Assembly: GCF_000719335.1 (NCBI RefSeq)
Contig: NZ_JOGB01000042.1
Coordinates: forward strand, 1 to 60,911
DNA from: Streptomyces sp. NRRL S-87
GTDB lineage: Bacteria > Actinomycetota > Actinomycetes > Streptomycetales > Streptomycetaceae
DNA length: 60,911 nucleotides
Reading direction: 5' to 3'
Position numbers and translations under genes: made by a program. Positions 37,969-48,515 of the stretch are shown here, piece after piece. The notes beneath the pieces were generated by a model. It ran no database searches and was not told the DNA's origin. It was given only the letters and a program-made list of their open reading frames with translations. How positions within the stretch are numbered: position 1 is the first letter of the stretch; the number at the start of each line of letters is the position of its first letter.

Positions 37969-39591
37969 TCAGCGGCCCTTGCGGACCCGGGCGGCCTTCC
38001 GCGCGTCGGCCAGCTGCCGCGCCTCGGCGGACTTGCGCGACTGCCCGCCCGAGCGGCCTCCGCCGCCGCTGCCCAGGCCTCGGAAGGGCACCTTGCGGGC
38101 CCGGTCCGACTCCGCGTCGCGACCGCCCGTACCGGCCGCGGATCCCGAACCGGAGCCGGAGCCGGAGCCGGAGCCCGTGCCCGGTCCGGCGCCCCTGGCG
38201 GGTTCCCCGCCCCGGCCGCGGCCCGCCGGCCCGCCCGCCGCCCCCGGGGTGGCGTCGCCGCCGGGGCCCTTCGCGGGGCGGGCCCCCGGCGCGGCCGCGT
38301 CGGCGTCCGGCAGGCTCCGCGCGCCGGTGATCCGGGCCAGCTCGGGCTCGCCCGGACGGACCGGCGTGACCACGGCCCGGATCCCCGCCGCCGTCAGCAT
38401 GCGGTTCAGGTCGCGCCGCTGGCCCGGCGTGACGAGGGTGACCACGCTGCCGCCCGCCCCGGCGCGCGCGGTGCGGCCGCCGCGGTGCACGTAGTCCTTG
38501 GGATCCGTGGGCGCGTCCACGTTGACGACGAGGTCCAGTGCCTCGACGTGCAGGCCGCGGGCCGCCACGTCGGTCGCCACCAGCACGTTCACCGCGCCCG
38601 TCCGGAACTGCTCGAGGGTGTGGGTGCGCAGCGGCTGGGACTTCCCGCTGTGCAGCGCGGCCGCCTTGACGCCGGCCGCCCGCAGCTCACGGGTGAAGCG
38701 GTCCACGCCCGCCTTCGAGGCCAGGAACATCAGCACCCGCCCCTCGCGGGCCGCGATCTGCGCGGCCACGACGTACTTCTCCGTCGCCTGGACCTGGAGG
38801 AGGTGGTGCTCCACCGTCTCGCCGCCGTCCACCGGGCCGTCGTCCGCCCCGTCGACCGCGGCCAGGACGGGGTCGACCAGGTACCGCCGCACCAGGCCGT
38901 CGACCTCGCCGTCGAGGGTGGCCGAGAACAGCATCCGCTGGCCGTCGGGGTGCACCTGGTCGAGGAGCCGCGTCACCTGGGGGCCGAAGCCCATGTCGCA
39001 CATCCGGTCCGCCTCGTCCAGGACCGTGATCCGTACGGCGTCGAGGGCGCAGTCCCGGCGGTCGACCAGGTCGGCCAGTCGGCCCGGGGTGGCGATGACC
39101 ACCTCGGCGCCGGCCCGCAGCTCCCTGGCCTGCTGCCCGACGGACAGGCCGCCCACCACGGTCGCCACCCGGACGCCGAGCGCCCGGGCGTGCGGTGCCA
39201 GCGCGTCGGCGACCTGCTGCGCGAGCTCCCGGGTCGGTACGAGGACCAGCGCGTGCGGCCGCCTCGCCGCCGCCGCGCGGCGCGCGGCCGTCCGGGCGAG
39301 CAGCGGGAGGCCGAAGGCAAGGGTCTTGCCCGATCCGGTCCGGGCCCGGCCGAGTACGTCGCTGCCGGCCAGCCCGGCCGGCAGCGCGGCCGCCTGGACG
39401 GGGAACGGCCGCGTCACTCCGAGGCCGGTCAGGGACTCCAGGAGCGCCGCCGGCAGCCCCAGGTCGGCGAACGACACGGGCTCCGCCCCGTCGGCCGCCT
39501 CGGCACCTGCGGCGACGCCGTCGCCGTCGACGTCGACGGGCGTGGCCTCGGTGGCGCCGGAGTCGTCGGCGGCTGACGCGTGCGCGTTCAT
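37969..39591 (-). CDS. DEAD-box RNA helicase
   Basis: 540 residues. Motif I is A-R-T-G-S-G-K-T, Ia P-T-R-E-L-A, Ib T-P-G-R, II V-L-D-E-A-D, III S-A-T, V A-R-G-L-H-V, VI H-R-G-G-R-T-A-R. The last 150 residues are Gly/Ser/Arg-rich, including a (G-S)n run, and end in a basic, Ala-rich helix; this likely binds RNA. AGGAAGG lies 7 nt before the ATG at 39591. An in-frame ATG at 39626, at the foot of the leader hairpin, would add 12 residues (M-R-F-G-R-N). The leader is described separately. Confidence 0.92.
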   Translation of the reverse strand: MNAHASAADDSGATEATPVDVDGDGVAAGAEAADGAEPVSFADLGLPAALLESLTGLGVTRPFPVQAAALPAGLAGSDVLGRARTGSGKTLAFGLPLLARTAARRAAAARRPHALVLVPTRELAQQVADALAPHARALGVRVATVVGGLSVGQQARELRAGAEVVIATPGRLADLVDRRDCALDAVRITVLDEADRMCDMGFGPQVTRLLDQVHPDGQRMLFSATLDGEVDGLVRRYLVDPVLAAVDGADDGPVDGGETVEHHLLQVQATEKYVVAAQIAAREGRVLMFLASKAGVDRFTRELRAAGVKAAALHSGKSQPLRTHTLEQFRTGAVNVLVATDVAARGLHVEALDLVVNVDAPTDPKDYVHRGGRTARAGAGGSVVTLVTPGQRRDLNRMLTAAGIRAVVTPVRPGEPELARITGARSLPDADAAAPGARPAKGPGGDATPGAAGGPAGRGRGGEPARGAGPGTGSGSGSGSGSGSAAGTGGRDAESDRARKVPFRGLGSGGGGRSGGQSRKSAEARQLADARKAARVRKGR

Positions 39592-39625
39592 GGGGGAACC
39601 TTCCTGCGGGTTGCGGCCGAAACGC

Positions 39626-39660
39626 ATCGGGGCCCGTACCCCCTGGGTACGGGCCCCGAT
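39626..39660. promoter_or_regulatory. Perfect 16-bp hairpin in the helicase leader
   Basis: ATCGGGGCCCGTACCC (39626-39641) and its exact complement (39645-39660) enclose a 3-nt loop. On the minus strand the hairpin lies 35 nt upstream of the helicase ATG and about 10 nt downstream of the predicted transcription start. It could attenuate transcription, or be remodelled by the helicase itself for autoregulation. Confidence 0.75.
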
Positions 39661-39677
39661 GGTCGAAGCGTGCCGCC

Positions 39678-39683
39678 ATTTTA
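39678..39683 (-). promoter_or_regulatory. -10 box (TAAAAT) of the helicase gene
   Basis: TAAAAT on the minus strand is the only A+T-rich hexamer near this gene and fits the -10 consensus. The -35 is not clear. Transcription would start near 39671, giving an 80-nt leader containing the 39626-39660 hairpin. Confidence 0.5.
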
Positions 39684-40072
39684 CCAGCGCGCGGCCCGCC
39701 CCCGACCCGCGCGGTGCGCCGCCGCCGCGATGCTGACGTCGCGTCGCTCGTCCGCGACCTCCACGGCGCGTGCGCCGAGGTCGTGCGGGACCTGCCCGCA
39801 GAGCCCGGCTCGTGGACGGCCTTCGTACGGCCGGCCGGTCCGCCGACGGCGGGCGGCTGAGGGGGCCGGCCGTCCCCTCCGGATCCCGTCCCACCCGGGC
39901 CGCGTCCGGACTTCCTCCCTCACGGGTGCATCCGCCGGCGGGCCGGGCGCCGAAGACAGGGACGAAACCGCCAGTGACGCGCCCACCCGGCGCCCGAACC
40001 GTCCCGCCCGCACCCGCCGCGGCGGGCCGGGTGCCGTGCCCGGGTGGGCCCCGCCCGCCCAGGAGTGGCGCC
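39684..40072. other. Spacer between helicase and photolyase, with one possible tiny gene
   Basis: The spacer carries the divergent helicase promoter side. From 39714 (GTG) to 39860 a 48-codon frame reads with reasonable composition (A-S-L-V-R-D-L-H-G-A-C-A-E-V-V-R-D-L), ending A-G-G. It lacks a clear ribosome site and I do not annotate it as a gene. The rest has no convincing frame up to the photolyase ATG. Confidence 0.4.
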
Positions 40073-41449
40073 ATGAACGTCTCGCTCGTCCTCTTCACCT
40101 CGGACCTCCGCCTGCACGACCATCCGCCGCTGCGCGCCGCCCTCGACTCCGCGCAGGAGGTCGTCCCCCTGTTCGTGCGCGACCCCGCCGTCGACAAGGC
40201 GGGGTTCGCCGCCCCCAACCGGCTCGCCTTCCTCGCCGACTGCCTCGGCGACCTCGACGCGGGCCTGCACGAGCGCGGCGGCCGGCTGGTGGTGCGCAGC
40301 GGCGACACGGTGGCCGAGGTCGTCCGCGTCGTACGGGAGGCCGAGGCCGACACCGTGCACATGGCCGCGGGGTGCAGCAGCTTCGCCCGCCGGCGCGAGG
40401 AGCGGCTGCGGCGCGCCCTGGAAGCCGAGGGACGGCGGCTGTACGTCCACGACGGCGTCGTCACCGCCCTGCCGCCCGGGGCGGTGACCCCGGGCGGCTC
40501 GGACCACTTCGCCGTCTTCACGCCGTACCACCGCCGGTGGTCCGCGCAGGCCCTGCGCACCCCGCTCGCGGCGCCGCGCCGGATCGGGGTCCCCGCGCAC
40601 GTGCCCTCCGAGCCGCTCCCCGACCGCTGCGCCGTCCCCGCCGTCTCCGAGGGACTGGCGGCGGGCGGCGAGCGGGAGGGCCGCAAGGCGCTGACGGCGT
40701 GGCTCTCCCGCCACGCCGACGCGTACGAGGAGCGCCACGACGACCTGGCCGGCGACGCCACCTCCCGGCTCTCCCCGTACCTGCACTTCGGCGCGCTGTC
40801 CGCGGCCGAGGTGGTGCACCGGGCCCGCGCGCGGGGCGGCCCCGGCGCCGAGGCGTTCGTACGGCAGCTGTGCTGGCGGGACTTCCACCACCAGGTGCTC
40901 GCCGCGCGCCCGGAGGCCGCCGCCGAGGACTACCGGCCGCGGCACGACCACTGGCGCCGGGGCCGGGACGCCGAGGCGGACCTGCGGGCGTGGCGGGCGG
41001 GCCGGACCGGCTATCCCGTGGTCGACGCGGCGATGCGCCAGCTCGCGCACGAGGGCTGGATGCACAACCGGGGCCGGCTGCTGGCGGCCTCGTTCCTCAC
41101 CAAGACGCTGTACGTGGACTGGCGCGAGGGCGCCCGCCACTTCCTCGACCTCCTCGTGGACGGCGACGTGGCGAACAACCAGCTGAACTGGCAGTGGGTG
41201 GCGGGCACGGGCACCGACACCCGCCCGAACCGGGTCCTCAACCCCGTGCTCCAGGGCAAGCGGTACGACCCGTACGGCGCGTACGTCCGCCGCTGGGTGC
41301 CCGAACTGGCCGACGTACCGGTGCGGTTCGTGCACGAGCCGTGGAAGCTCCCCGCCCCGGACCGGGCCGCCTGCGCGGACTACCCGCGACCGGTGGTGGA
41401 ACTGGGGGACGGCCTGGCCCGCTTCCGGGCGGCACGGGGCGGGGCGTGA
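40073..41449 (+). CDS. phr: Deoxyribodipyrimidine photolyase
   Basis: 458 residues, the normal photolyase length. The N-terminal antenna domain starts F-T-S-D-L-R-L-H-D. The FAD-binding region has R-L-S-P-Y-L-H-F-G, F-V-R-Q-L-C-W-R-D-F, T-G-Y-P-V-V-D-A-A-M-R-Q-L, W-M-H-N-R and N-N-Q-L-N-W-Q-W-V-A-G-T-G. The Trp in Q-L-N-W-Q-W and W-R-D-F belong to the electron-transfer chain. It repairs cyclobutane pyrimidine dimers with blue light. AGGAG lies 8 nt before the ATG. It converges on a B12-binding MerR gene, as expected for light-induced photolyases. Confidence 0.93.
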   Translation: MNVSLVLFTSDLRLHDHPPLRAALDSAQEVVPLFVRDPAVDKAGFAAPNRLAFLADCLGDLDAGLHERGGRLVVRSGDTVAEVVRVVREAEADTVHMAAGCSSFARRREERLRRALEAEGRRLYVHDGVVTALPPGAVTPGGSDHFAVFTPYHRRWSAQALRTPLAAPRRIGVPAHVPSEPLPDRCAVPAVSEGLAAGGEREGRKALTAWLSRHADAYEERHDDLAGDATSRLSPYLHFGALSAAEVVHRARARGGPGAEAFVRQLCWRDFHHQVLAARPEAAAEDYRPRHDHWRRGRDAEADLRAWRAGRTGYPVVDAAMRQLAHEGWMHNRGRLLAASFLTKTLYVDWREGARHFLDLLVDGDVANNQLNWQWVAGTGTDTRPNRVLNPVLQGKRYDPYGAYVRRWVPELADVPVRFVHEPWKLPAPDRAACADYPRPVVELGDGLARFRAARGGA

Positions 41450-41656
41450 GCGGTCGCCCCGCACCAAACGGTGCACGAACGGTGCGAGTGGCGGGGGTCG
41501 GTCCCCGCCCCGGAGGCTGAGGGGGCCGGGGCCCGACCGCCCGCGGGCCCCGGCGACGTCCCGTCCGCCGCCCCGTGCCCGCGCCGGAGCCTGGAGCCCG
41601 TCGCACGGGACGGCTCCACAGCCCCGGGAGGGACCGGCAAGCGGCAGTGCGTCGCC

Positions 41657-42865
41657 TCAGGGCACGGCGCCCGACGGCCCGCCGGGCGGGTAGAGGCGGC
41701 CCAGGACGTCGAGGGCCTCGCCCAGCGACGCGGGGCGGGCCATCCCCGGATCCGGTGTCCGGCCCGCCCAGCCCGGCCCGGCGAGGAGCACCGCCGGCCG
41801 GGTCCGGGCCCCGCGCACGCCGAACCCGCCGGCCGCCACGGACCGGGCCAGCGCCCGGCTCGCGGTGGAACGCGCCTGGGACCACAGCACCACGGCCGCC
41901 GGCCCCGTCCGCCGCACGGCGGCGTCCAGTGCCTCGGCCGGCACGCCGGCCCCGAACATCCGGGTCGGCAGCCCACGTTCGGCCAGGCCCGCCGCGAGTG
42001 CCTCCAGCGCCAGGGTGTGCTGCTCGGACGGCACGCAGGCCAGGAGGACCGGTGCGGCCCGGGCCGCGCGCCCGCCTCCACCGCCGTACTCGTGCCCGGC
42101 CCCGGGCCACGGACCCCGCCCGGCGGGACCGCCGCCACCGTCCTCTCCGGCCCGCGCGACCGGTCGTGGCAGGGACGCCGCCCGCCGCAGCGCGGTCGAG
42201 ACGTGCCAGGACAGCAGGTGCTCGACCTCCACGTACCGATCGCCGGCGGTCTCCCACTTGCGTCCCACCGCGTGCAGCGTCGGAGCCATGACCTCCTCCC
42301 ACGCGGTCACCAGGCCGTGCCGCGCCACGGCGCCGTGCAGCAGTGCGTCCAGGGCCGGCGCATCCAGCCGCACCGCCGCCCGGGCCAGACCGCGGCGCTC
42401 CTGCCGCACGTCGCGCGGGACGGCCCCGCCCGCGGCGCCGCCCGGGCCCTTGGACCCGGCGCCGGTACCCGGCGCGTCGCCCGTACGCCGGACGCCACCG
42501 GGGCCGGCCGGGTCCCCGGCACCTCCGACGTCCGCGTGCCCGGCACCTCCGACGCCCGCGTCCCCGGTACCCCCGACGCCCGCGTCCCCGGCACCGCCGA
42601 GGTCCCCGGCCCCGGTGCCGCGCGCGGACCGCCCGTCGAGGGCGGCCCGGGCCGCCTCCGCCGGCGGCACGCCGGAGGCGGTGAGCCGGCACATCTCCTC
42701 CAGCTCCGCGATGTCGCGGGGCGTCCACCTGCGGTGCCGGCCCTCCTGCCGCTCCGCGGCCGGACCGATGCCGTAGCGCCGCTCCCACGAACGCAGGGTC
42801 GTGGGCGACACGCCGAGGAGCCGTGCCACGGCCCCGGTGGTGGTCCCGTACGCGGAGTCGGCCAT
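41657..42865 (-). CDS. MerR-family regulator with B12-binding domain (CarH/LitR-like)
   Basis: 402 residues. The N-terminal winged helix is of MerR type ([21 protein letters not shown]). A Gly/Ala-rich linker follows, coded by a 24-bp tandem repeat. The C-terminal part has the four-helix and Rossmann domains of light-sensing CarH: R-K-W...V-E-H (the cobalamin-capping Trp and the upper His ligand region), and P-S-E-Q-H-T-L, where His is the likely lower cobalt ligand (the family form is D-x-H-x-x-G, so it is divergent here). CarH-type proteins bind adenosylcobalamin in the dark and release DNA in light. It lies next to the photolyase gene. Confidence 0.87.
   Translation of the reverse strand: MADSAYGTTTGAVARLLGVSPTTLRSWERRYGIGPAAERQEGRHRRWTPRDIAELEEMCRLTASGVPPAEAARAALDGRSARGTGAGDLGGAGDAGVGGTGDAGVGGAGHADVGGAGDPAGPGGVRRTGDAPGTGAGSKGPGGAAGGAVPRDVRQERRGLARAAVRLDAPALDALLHGAVARHGLVTAWEEVMAPTLHAVGRKWETAGDRYVEVEHLLSWHVSTALRRAASLPRPVARAGEDGGGGPAGRGPWPGAGHEYGGGGGRAARAAPVLLACVPSEQHTLALEALAAGLAERGLPTRMFGAGVPAEALDAAVRRTGPAAVVLWSQARSTASRALARSVAAGGFGVRGARTRPAVLLAGPGWAGRTPDPGMARPASLGEALDVLGRLYPPGGPSGAVP
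42515..42610. repeat. Four 24-bp in-frame repeats in the B12-binding regulator gene
   Basis: Units start at 42515, 42539, 42563 and 42587 with the frame CCCGG(C/T)ACC..CC.GA. Each codes eight residues such as G-G-A-G-D-A-G-V in the linker between the DNA- and B12-binding domains. The unit length is a multiple of three, so copy number can change without a frameshift. Confidence 0.85.
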
Positions 42866-43029
42866 GCGGCGATGGTACGACGCACGAGCGATGCGACCGG
42901 GAGACGAGCGCCGAACCCCTCCCGCACCGGCTCCCCACCTGCAAGGATCATGGCGGGACCGCCCGCCCACCCCGCGCGGCGGTCGCCGCCCGCACGTGCC
43001 CGAACCCGACTCCGACAGGGAGACCCCGC

Positions 43030-44697
43030 GTGTCCGAGCAGCCGACCACCCCCGGGTCCACCGCACCGGTAGAGCCCAGCTACGCCTCCGGCGCCTCCAC
43101 GGCGCCCTTGCTCGGTGACACGATCGGGGCGAACTTCGACCGCACCGTCGCCCGCTTCCCCGACCGCGACGCGCTCGTGGACCGGGCGGCCGGACGCCGT
43201 TGGACGTACGCGGAGCTGGCCGCCGACGTGGACGCCCTCGCCCTCGGGCTGCTGGAGCTGGGCATCGTCCGCGGCGACCGCGTCGGCATCTGGGCGCCCA
43301 ACCGCGCCGAGTGGACCGTCACCCAGTACGCCACCGCCAAGATCGGCGCGATCCTCGTCACCGTCAATCCGGCCTACCGGGCGCACGAACTCGAGTACGT
43401 GCTGGGCCAGTCGGGGATGCGGATGCTGGTGGCCGCCGAGCGCTTCAAGTCCTCGCACTACGCCGCCATGATCGAGGAGGTCCGGCCCCGCTGCCCGGAC
43501 CTGGAGTTCGTCACGCTGCTCGACGGCCCCGAGTGGGACAAGCTGCTCGACCAAGGCCGCACCGCCGCGGACCCGGGGCGACTGGCCCGGGCCCAGGCCG
43601 AGTTGGGCCCGGACGACGCGGTGAACATCCAGTACACCTCCGGCACCACGGGCTTTCCCAAGGGCGCCACCCTCTCCCACCACAACATCCTCAACAACGG
43701 CTATTCCGTGGGCGAGCTGCTGCACTACACCGAGCACGACCGGGTGTGCATCCCGGTGCCCTTCTACCACTGCTTCGGGATGGTCATGGGGAACCTCGCC
43801 TGCACCAGCCACGGCGCGGCCATGGTGATCCCGGCGCCGTCCTTCGAGCCGGCCGCCACCCTGGCCGCCGTCGAGGCGGAGTCGTGCACGTCGCTGTACG
43901 GGGTGCCGACGATGTTCATCGCCGAGCTGGCCGAGCCGTCGTTCGACTCCTACGACCTCTCCAGCCTCCGGACCGGGATCATGGCCGGCTCGCCCTGCCC
44001 GGTGGAGGTGATGCGCCAGGTGATCGACCGGATGGGGATGGCGGAGGTGTCGATCTGCTACGGGATGACCGAGACCTCGCCGGTCTCGACGCAGACCCGG
44101 GTGGACGACTCCGTCGAGCGCCGGGTCTCCACGGTCGGGCGGGTCGGCCCCCACCTGGAGGTGAAGGTGGTCGACCCGGGAACCGGCCGGACCGTGCCGC
44201 GCGGCGTCCCGGGCGAACTGTGCACCCGCGGCTACTCGGTGATGCTCGGCTACTGGGCGGACCCCGTGCAGACGGCCGAGGCGGTGGACGCCGGCCGCTG
44301 GATGCACACCGGCGACCTCGCCGTGATGGACGCGGACGGGTACCTGAGCATCACCGGCCGGATCAAGGACATGGTGATCCGGGGCGGCGAGAACCTCTAC
44401 CCGCGGGAGATCGAGGAGTTCCTGCACGGTCACCCGGACGTCCTCGACGTCCAGGTCATCGGCGTGCCCGACGCCACGTACGGCGAGGAGCTGATGGCCT
44501 GGATCCGGATGCGCGAGGGCGCCGCCCCCCTGACCGCGGACGACGTCCGGGCCTACTGCACCGGCAGGCTCGCCCACTTCAAGATCCCGCGCTACGTGCA
44601 CGTGGTCGAGGAGTTCCCGATGACCGTCACGGGCAAGGTCCGCAAGGTCGAGATGCGCGAGCGCGCGGCCGAGATCCTGGCGTCCGGGGACCGGTGA
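43030..44697 (+). CDS. AMP-binding acyl-CoA synthetase
   Basis: 555 residues of the ANL superfamily. The P-loop is [11 protein letters not shown], the A5 motif is Y-G-M-T-E-T-S-P, the hinge A8 is [13 protein letters not shown], and the catalytic Lys is in M-T-V-T-G-K-V-R-K. The order is canonical. It activates a carboxylic acid, probably a medium- or long-chain fatty acid, via acyl-adenylate. GGGAG lies 7 nt before the GTG at 43030. It is divergent from the B12-binding regulator gene, so light control is possible but untested. Confidence 0.92.
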   Translation: MSEQPTTPGSTAPVEPSYASGASTAPLLGDTIGANFDRTVARFPDRDALVDRAAGRRWTYAELAADVDALALGLLELGIVRGDRVGIWAPNRAEWTVTQYATAKIGAILVTVNPAYRAHELEYVLGQSGMRMLVAAERFKSSHYAAMIEEVRPRCPDLEFVTLLDGPEWDKLLDQGRTAADPGRLARAQAELGPDDAVNIQYTSGTTGFPKGATLSHHNILNNGYSVGELLHYTEHDRVCIPVPFYHCFGMVMGNLACTSHGAAMVIPAPSFEPAATLAAVEAESCTSLYGVPTMFIAELAEPSFDSYDLSSLRTGIMAGSPCPVEVMRQVIDRMGMAEVSICYGMTETSPVSTQTRVDDSVERRVSTVGRVGPHLEVKVVDPGTGRTVPRGVPGELCTRGYSVMLGYWADPVQTAEAVDAGRWMHTGDLAVMDADGYLSITGRIKDMVIRGGENLYPREIEEFLHGHPDVLDVQVIGVPDATYGEELMAWIRMREGAAPLTADDVRAYCTGRLAHFKIPRYVHVVEEFPMTVTGKVRKVEMRERAAEILASGDR

Positions 44698-44784
44698 CGG
44701 CCTCCGGTGCCCCGCCCCGGGCCGTACCGGGGCGGGGCACCGGGGCCGAACGGGCCGAGCGGGCCGAGCGGGTGCGGATCCGGG

Positions 44785-47370
44785 TCAGGAGGCGGCCACG
44801 GCCCGCAGCGGACCGAGCGCCGCGGCCCGCCGGGCGGGCAGCGCCGCGGCCGCGGCGCCGACGGCCAGGGAGAGGGCGACGACCAGGGCGAGCGTGCCCC
44901 ACGGGACGGCGAACGCGTACTGCGGAACGGCCCCGTTGGCGAGTCCGCTGACCCGCCACGCCCCGAACAGACCGGCCGCCAGGCCCAGCAGCGTGCCGTA
45001 GCCGGCGACGGCCAGGGACTCCAGGCGGATCATGCGGCGGACACCGGCGCGGTCCAGGCCGATCGCGCGCAGGACCCCGATCTCCCGGGTGCGCTCGGAG
45101 ACCGACATGGCCAGCGTGTTCACCATGCCGAGCGCGGAGATGACCACGCCGACGGCGAGCAGCCCGAAGACCATGGTGACCAGGTCCCCCGCGACCCCGG
45201 CCTGCTCCCGGACGAGCTGGGCCCGGTCCTGGACCTTCAGCAGGGGATTGTGGTCGACGGCGGCCCGCAGCCGCCGCGCCAGCTCCGCGGAGCCGGCTCC
45301 GGAGCCGGTGGCGGCGTCGGCGCGCACCAGGACGCGCTGGACGGACCCGCGCACGAAGCCGTACCGCTGGACGTCGCCGCGGTCGGCCAGCACGTCCCGG
45401 GCGGTCGGGTTGTCCTCGTACACGCCGACGACGGTGTAGGTCCGGTCGTGGTCGCCGTCGCCCCGGCCGGGGCCGATGCCCGCCCGGATCCGGCTGCCCG
45501 TGCCGATCCGGTTCTCGCGGGCGAATCCGGTGGACACCGCGATCCGGTCGGGGCCGATGTCCGCGGCGGAGCCGCTGGTGAAGCGGAGCCGCATGACGTC
45601 CCCCACGGTCCTCGCGTCGACCCCGGAGACCTCCCGGGCGAGGGCACCGGTGGAGAGGGTGGAGTCCGCGACGGCGGAGGCGGTCGCGACACCGGGGACG
45701 GCGGCGACCCGCCGGACGGCGGCCGCGTCGACGGCGCTGGTGGCGCTGCGGGTGCTGATGACGAAGTCGGCGCTCAGACCGGCGGCCGCCTGCGCGTCCA
45801 GGGCCCGCGCGGAGGAGTGGTCGATCACGGCCAGTCCGGAGACCAGCGCGGTACTGATCATCAGGGCGACCGCGGTGGCGGCCGTACGCCGCGGATCCCG
45901 CAGGGCGTTGTCCCGGGCGAGGCCGCCCACGATCCCCGACCGGGCGGTGAGGCGGCCGAACAGGCGGATCACCGGGCCCGCCAGCAGCGGGGCCAGCACG
46001 ATCAGACCGGTCACGAGGACCCCGCACCCCAGCAGTGCGGTACGGAGGTTGTCGTCCGAGGCGTCCTTCGCGCCGCCCAACGAGACCAGCAGACCGCCGC
46101 CGAGGGCGAGCAGCGCCGTGCCGATCGCGGCCCGCAGCCGGGACGGCGCGGCGGCCGGCGGCAGTCCGGCGGAGCGCATCGCGGCGACGGGCGCGATCCG
46201 GGCCGCCCGGCGGGACGGCAGCCACGCGGCGAGGACGGTGACGCCGACGCCGACGGCGAGGGAGGCCGGCACCGGGGCCGGGCCGATCACGAGGGGGCCC
46301 CGGGGCAGCAGGTCGTCACCGGTTCCGAGGGCGTCCGGCAGCACGGTGGCGACGCCGAGCCCGAGGACGAACCCCAGGGCGGAGGCGACCAGGCCGACCA
46401 GGGCGGCCTCGGCCAGCACCGAGCGGACCACCTGGCGGCGGGCGGCGCCGACGGCGCGGAGCAGTGCGATCTCCCGGGAGCGGCGGGTGACGAGCATGCC
46501 GAACGTGTTGATGATCAGGAACGAGGCGATGAAGAGCGACACCGCGGCGAAGACCAGCGGCAGCCTGGCGTAGCTGCTCGTCCGGGCGTCGATGAACACC
46601 GACTGCTGGTTCGCCAGTGCGGTCGCGGTGACCGCCTCGGCGCGGCCGGCCGGCAGCAGCGGGCCGACCCGCGCGGCGAGATCGGCCGGGTCGGTCCCCG
46701 GGGCGGCGGACAGGTCGATCCCGGTGTACCCGCCCGGGGCGTCGAACAGCTTCCGGGCGGTGGACCCGTCGAACACCGCGAGGGTGCCGCCCGCGGTGAC
46801 ACGGGTGTCGTGCGTGCCGACCAGGCCGACCAGCCGCATCCGCAGGACCGGGCCGTCGCCGGCCAGCGTGACGGTGTCGCCCAGGGCGTACCCGCCGGCC
46901 GCCGCGGTGCCGCGGTCCAGGGCGACCTCGCCGGCGGAGCGCGGCGCCCGGCCGGCGGTCAGCGGGTGGCGGGGGTCGGTGCCGTCGGGGCCCGGGAGGT
47001 AGCCGGCGGCCAGCCTGCCCATGGCGTCGTCGGCGCGCAGCGGCTCGCCGTCCTTGGCGGCCAGGGTGACGGAGCCGTCGAGGACCGGACGGGCGGCGGC
47101 GACCCCGGGCACGGCGGCGAGCCGGGCCACGAGGGCGTCGTCGAGGGCCGGGCGGCGCCGGTCCGCCGGGGCGCCGGGCGGGTACGTCGGCTCGATGACG
47201 ACCGCGATGCCGGCGTAGTCCTTCGCGAGGGAGGCGCGGAAGGCGGCGGTGGTGGAGTCGGCGAAGACGAGCGAGCCGGAGATGAACGCGACCCCGAGGC
47301 AGACCGCCAGGACGGTCATGGCCAGACGGGCCTTGTGCGCGAGGACGTTGCGCAGGGCTGTTCGCAGCAT
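44785..47370 (-). CDS. FtsX-type ABC exporter permease
   Basis: 861 residues with two FtsX/MacB permease units: an N-terminal membrane segment, a large extracellular domain, a block of three membrane segments, and a second such arrangement ending with A-L-G-P-L-R-A-V-A-A. The hydrophobic blocks lie near residues 15-40, 260-395, 430-460 and 730-845. Such permeases move lipids, peptides or drugs, powered by a dedicated ATPase; the ATPase gene is 50 bp upstream. The final V-A-A-S end is usual. The ATG at 47370 opens directly onto a positive-inside helix (M-L-R-T-A-L-R-N-V-L-A-H-K-A-R). Confidence 0.92.
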   Translation of the reverse strand: MLRTALRNVLAHKARLAMTVLAVCLGVAFISGSLVFADSTTAAFRASLAKDYAGIAVVIEPTYPPGAPADRRRPALDDALVARLAAVPGVAAARPVLDGSVTLAAKDGEPLRADDAMGRLAAGYLPGPDGTDPRHPLTAGRAPRSAGEVALDRGTAAAGGYALGDTVTLAGDGPVLRMRLVGLVGTHDTRVTAGGTLAVFDGSTARKLFDAPGGYTGIDLSAAPGTDPADLAARVGPLLPAGRAEAVTATALANQQSVFIDARTSSYARLPLVFAAVSLFIASFLIINTFGMLVTRRSREIALLRAVGAARRQVVRSVLAEAALVGLVASALGFVLGLGVATVLPDALGTGDDLLPRGPLVIGPAPVPASLAVGVGVTVLAAWLPSRRAARIAPVAAMRSAGLPPAAAPSRLRAAIGTALLALGGGLLVSLGGAKDASDDNLRTALLGCGVLVTGLIVLAPLLAGPVIRLFGRLTARSGIVGGLARDNALRDPRRTAATAVALMISTALVSGLAVIDHSSARALDAQAAAGLSADFVISTRSATSAVDAAAVRRVAAVPGVATASAVADSTLSTGALAREVSGVDARTVGDVMRLRFTSGSAADIGPDRIAVSTGFARENRIGTGSRIRAGIGPGRGDGDHDRTYTVVGVYEDNPTARDVLADRGDVQRYGFVRGSVQRVLVRADAATGSGAGSAELARRLRAAVDHNPLLKVQDRAQLVREQAGVAGDLVTMVFGLLAVGVVISALGMVNTLAMSVSERTREIGVLRAIGLDRAGVRRMIRLESLAVAGYGTLLGLAAGLFGAWRVSGLANGAVPQYAFAVPWGTLALVVALSLAVGAAAAALPARRAAALGPLRAVAAS

Positions 47371-47420
47371 GGTGGGCTTTCGGAGGCTGGAGGAGTACGG
47401 GCGGACGGCGACCGGCGCGG

Positions 47421-48224
<804 letters not shown>

Positions 48225-48334
48225 GGGTGCTCCGCCTGGGTTGCGAGGGCCCGCGCACGGTGCCGCGGGCCTGGGGACGCATCCATCCTCAGGGCGCTGA
48301 ACTGCGGAAACATCGCCCTGGAGGCGGTAGTTGG

Positions 48335-48379
48335 CCTCTGCCGAAAGGGCAGTCCCGGCCCGCCGGGCTCTACCGGAGG
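48335..48379. promoter_or_regulatory. Bipartite motif upstream of the ABC exporter genes (probable response-regulator site)
   Basis: On the plus strand CCTCTGCCGAAAGG (48335-48348) is followed by CTCTACCGGAGG (48368-48379). The two CTCT-starts are 32 bp apart. The same pair, spaced 33 bp, occurs at 50989-51034 before the histidine kinase gene. It lies 111-155 bp upstream of the ATPase start. Shared sites before the regulator and its neighbour exporter suggest binding by the adjacent response regulator. Confidence 0.6.
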
Positions 48380-48409
48380 GCAGAGGCGGGCGGCGTGCCC
48401 CGGCCCGGC

Positions 48410-48495
48410 AGCCGGCCCCCGGAACCGCCCCGCAGTCGGCCCCCGGAACCGCCCCGCAGCCGGTCCTGGAACCCGGCCCTGGAACCCGGCCCGGT
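48410..48495. repeat. Short tandem repeats between response regulator and exporter genes
   Basis: GCCCCCGGAACCGCCCCGCAG occurs twice in tandem and TGGAACCCGGCCC twice, between about 48410 and 48495. The tract is noncoding and lies just after the stop of the response-regulator gene, where it may aid termination. Confidence 0.7.
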
Positions 48496-48515
48496 TCCGG
48501 GGGGCCCGATCGCTG

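Noticed and set aside
39714..39860. 48-codon gene between helicase and photolyase
   Set aside because: Composition is acceptable but there is no ribosome site and no recognisable family; left as a possibility only.
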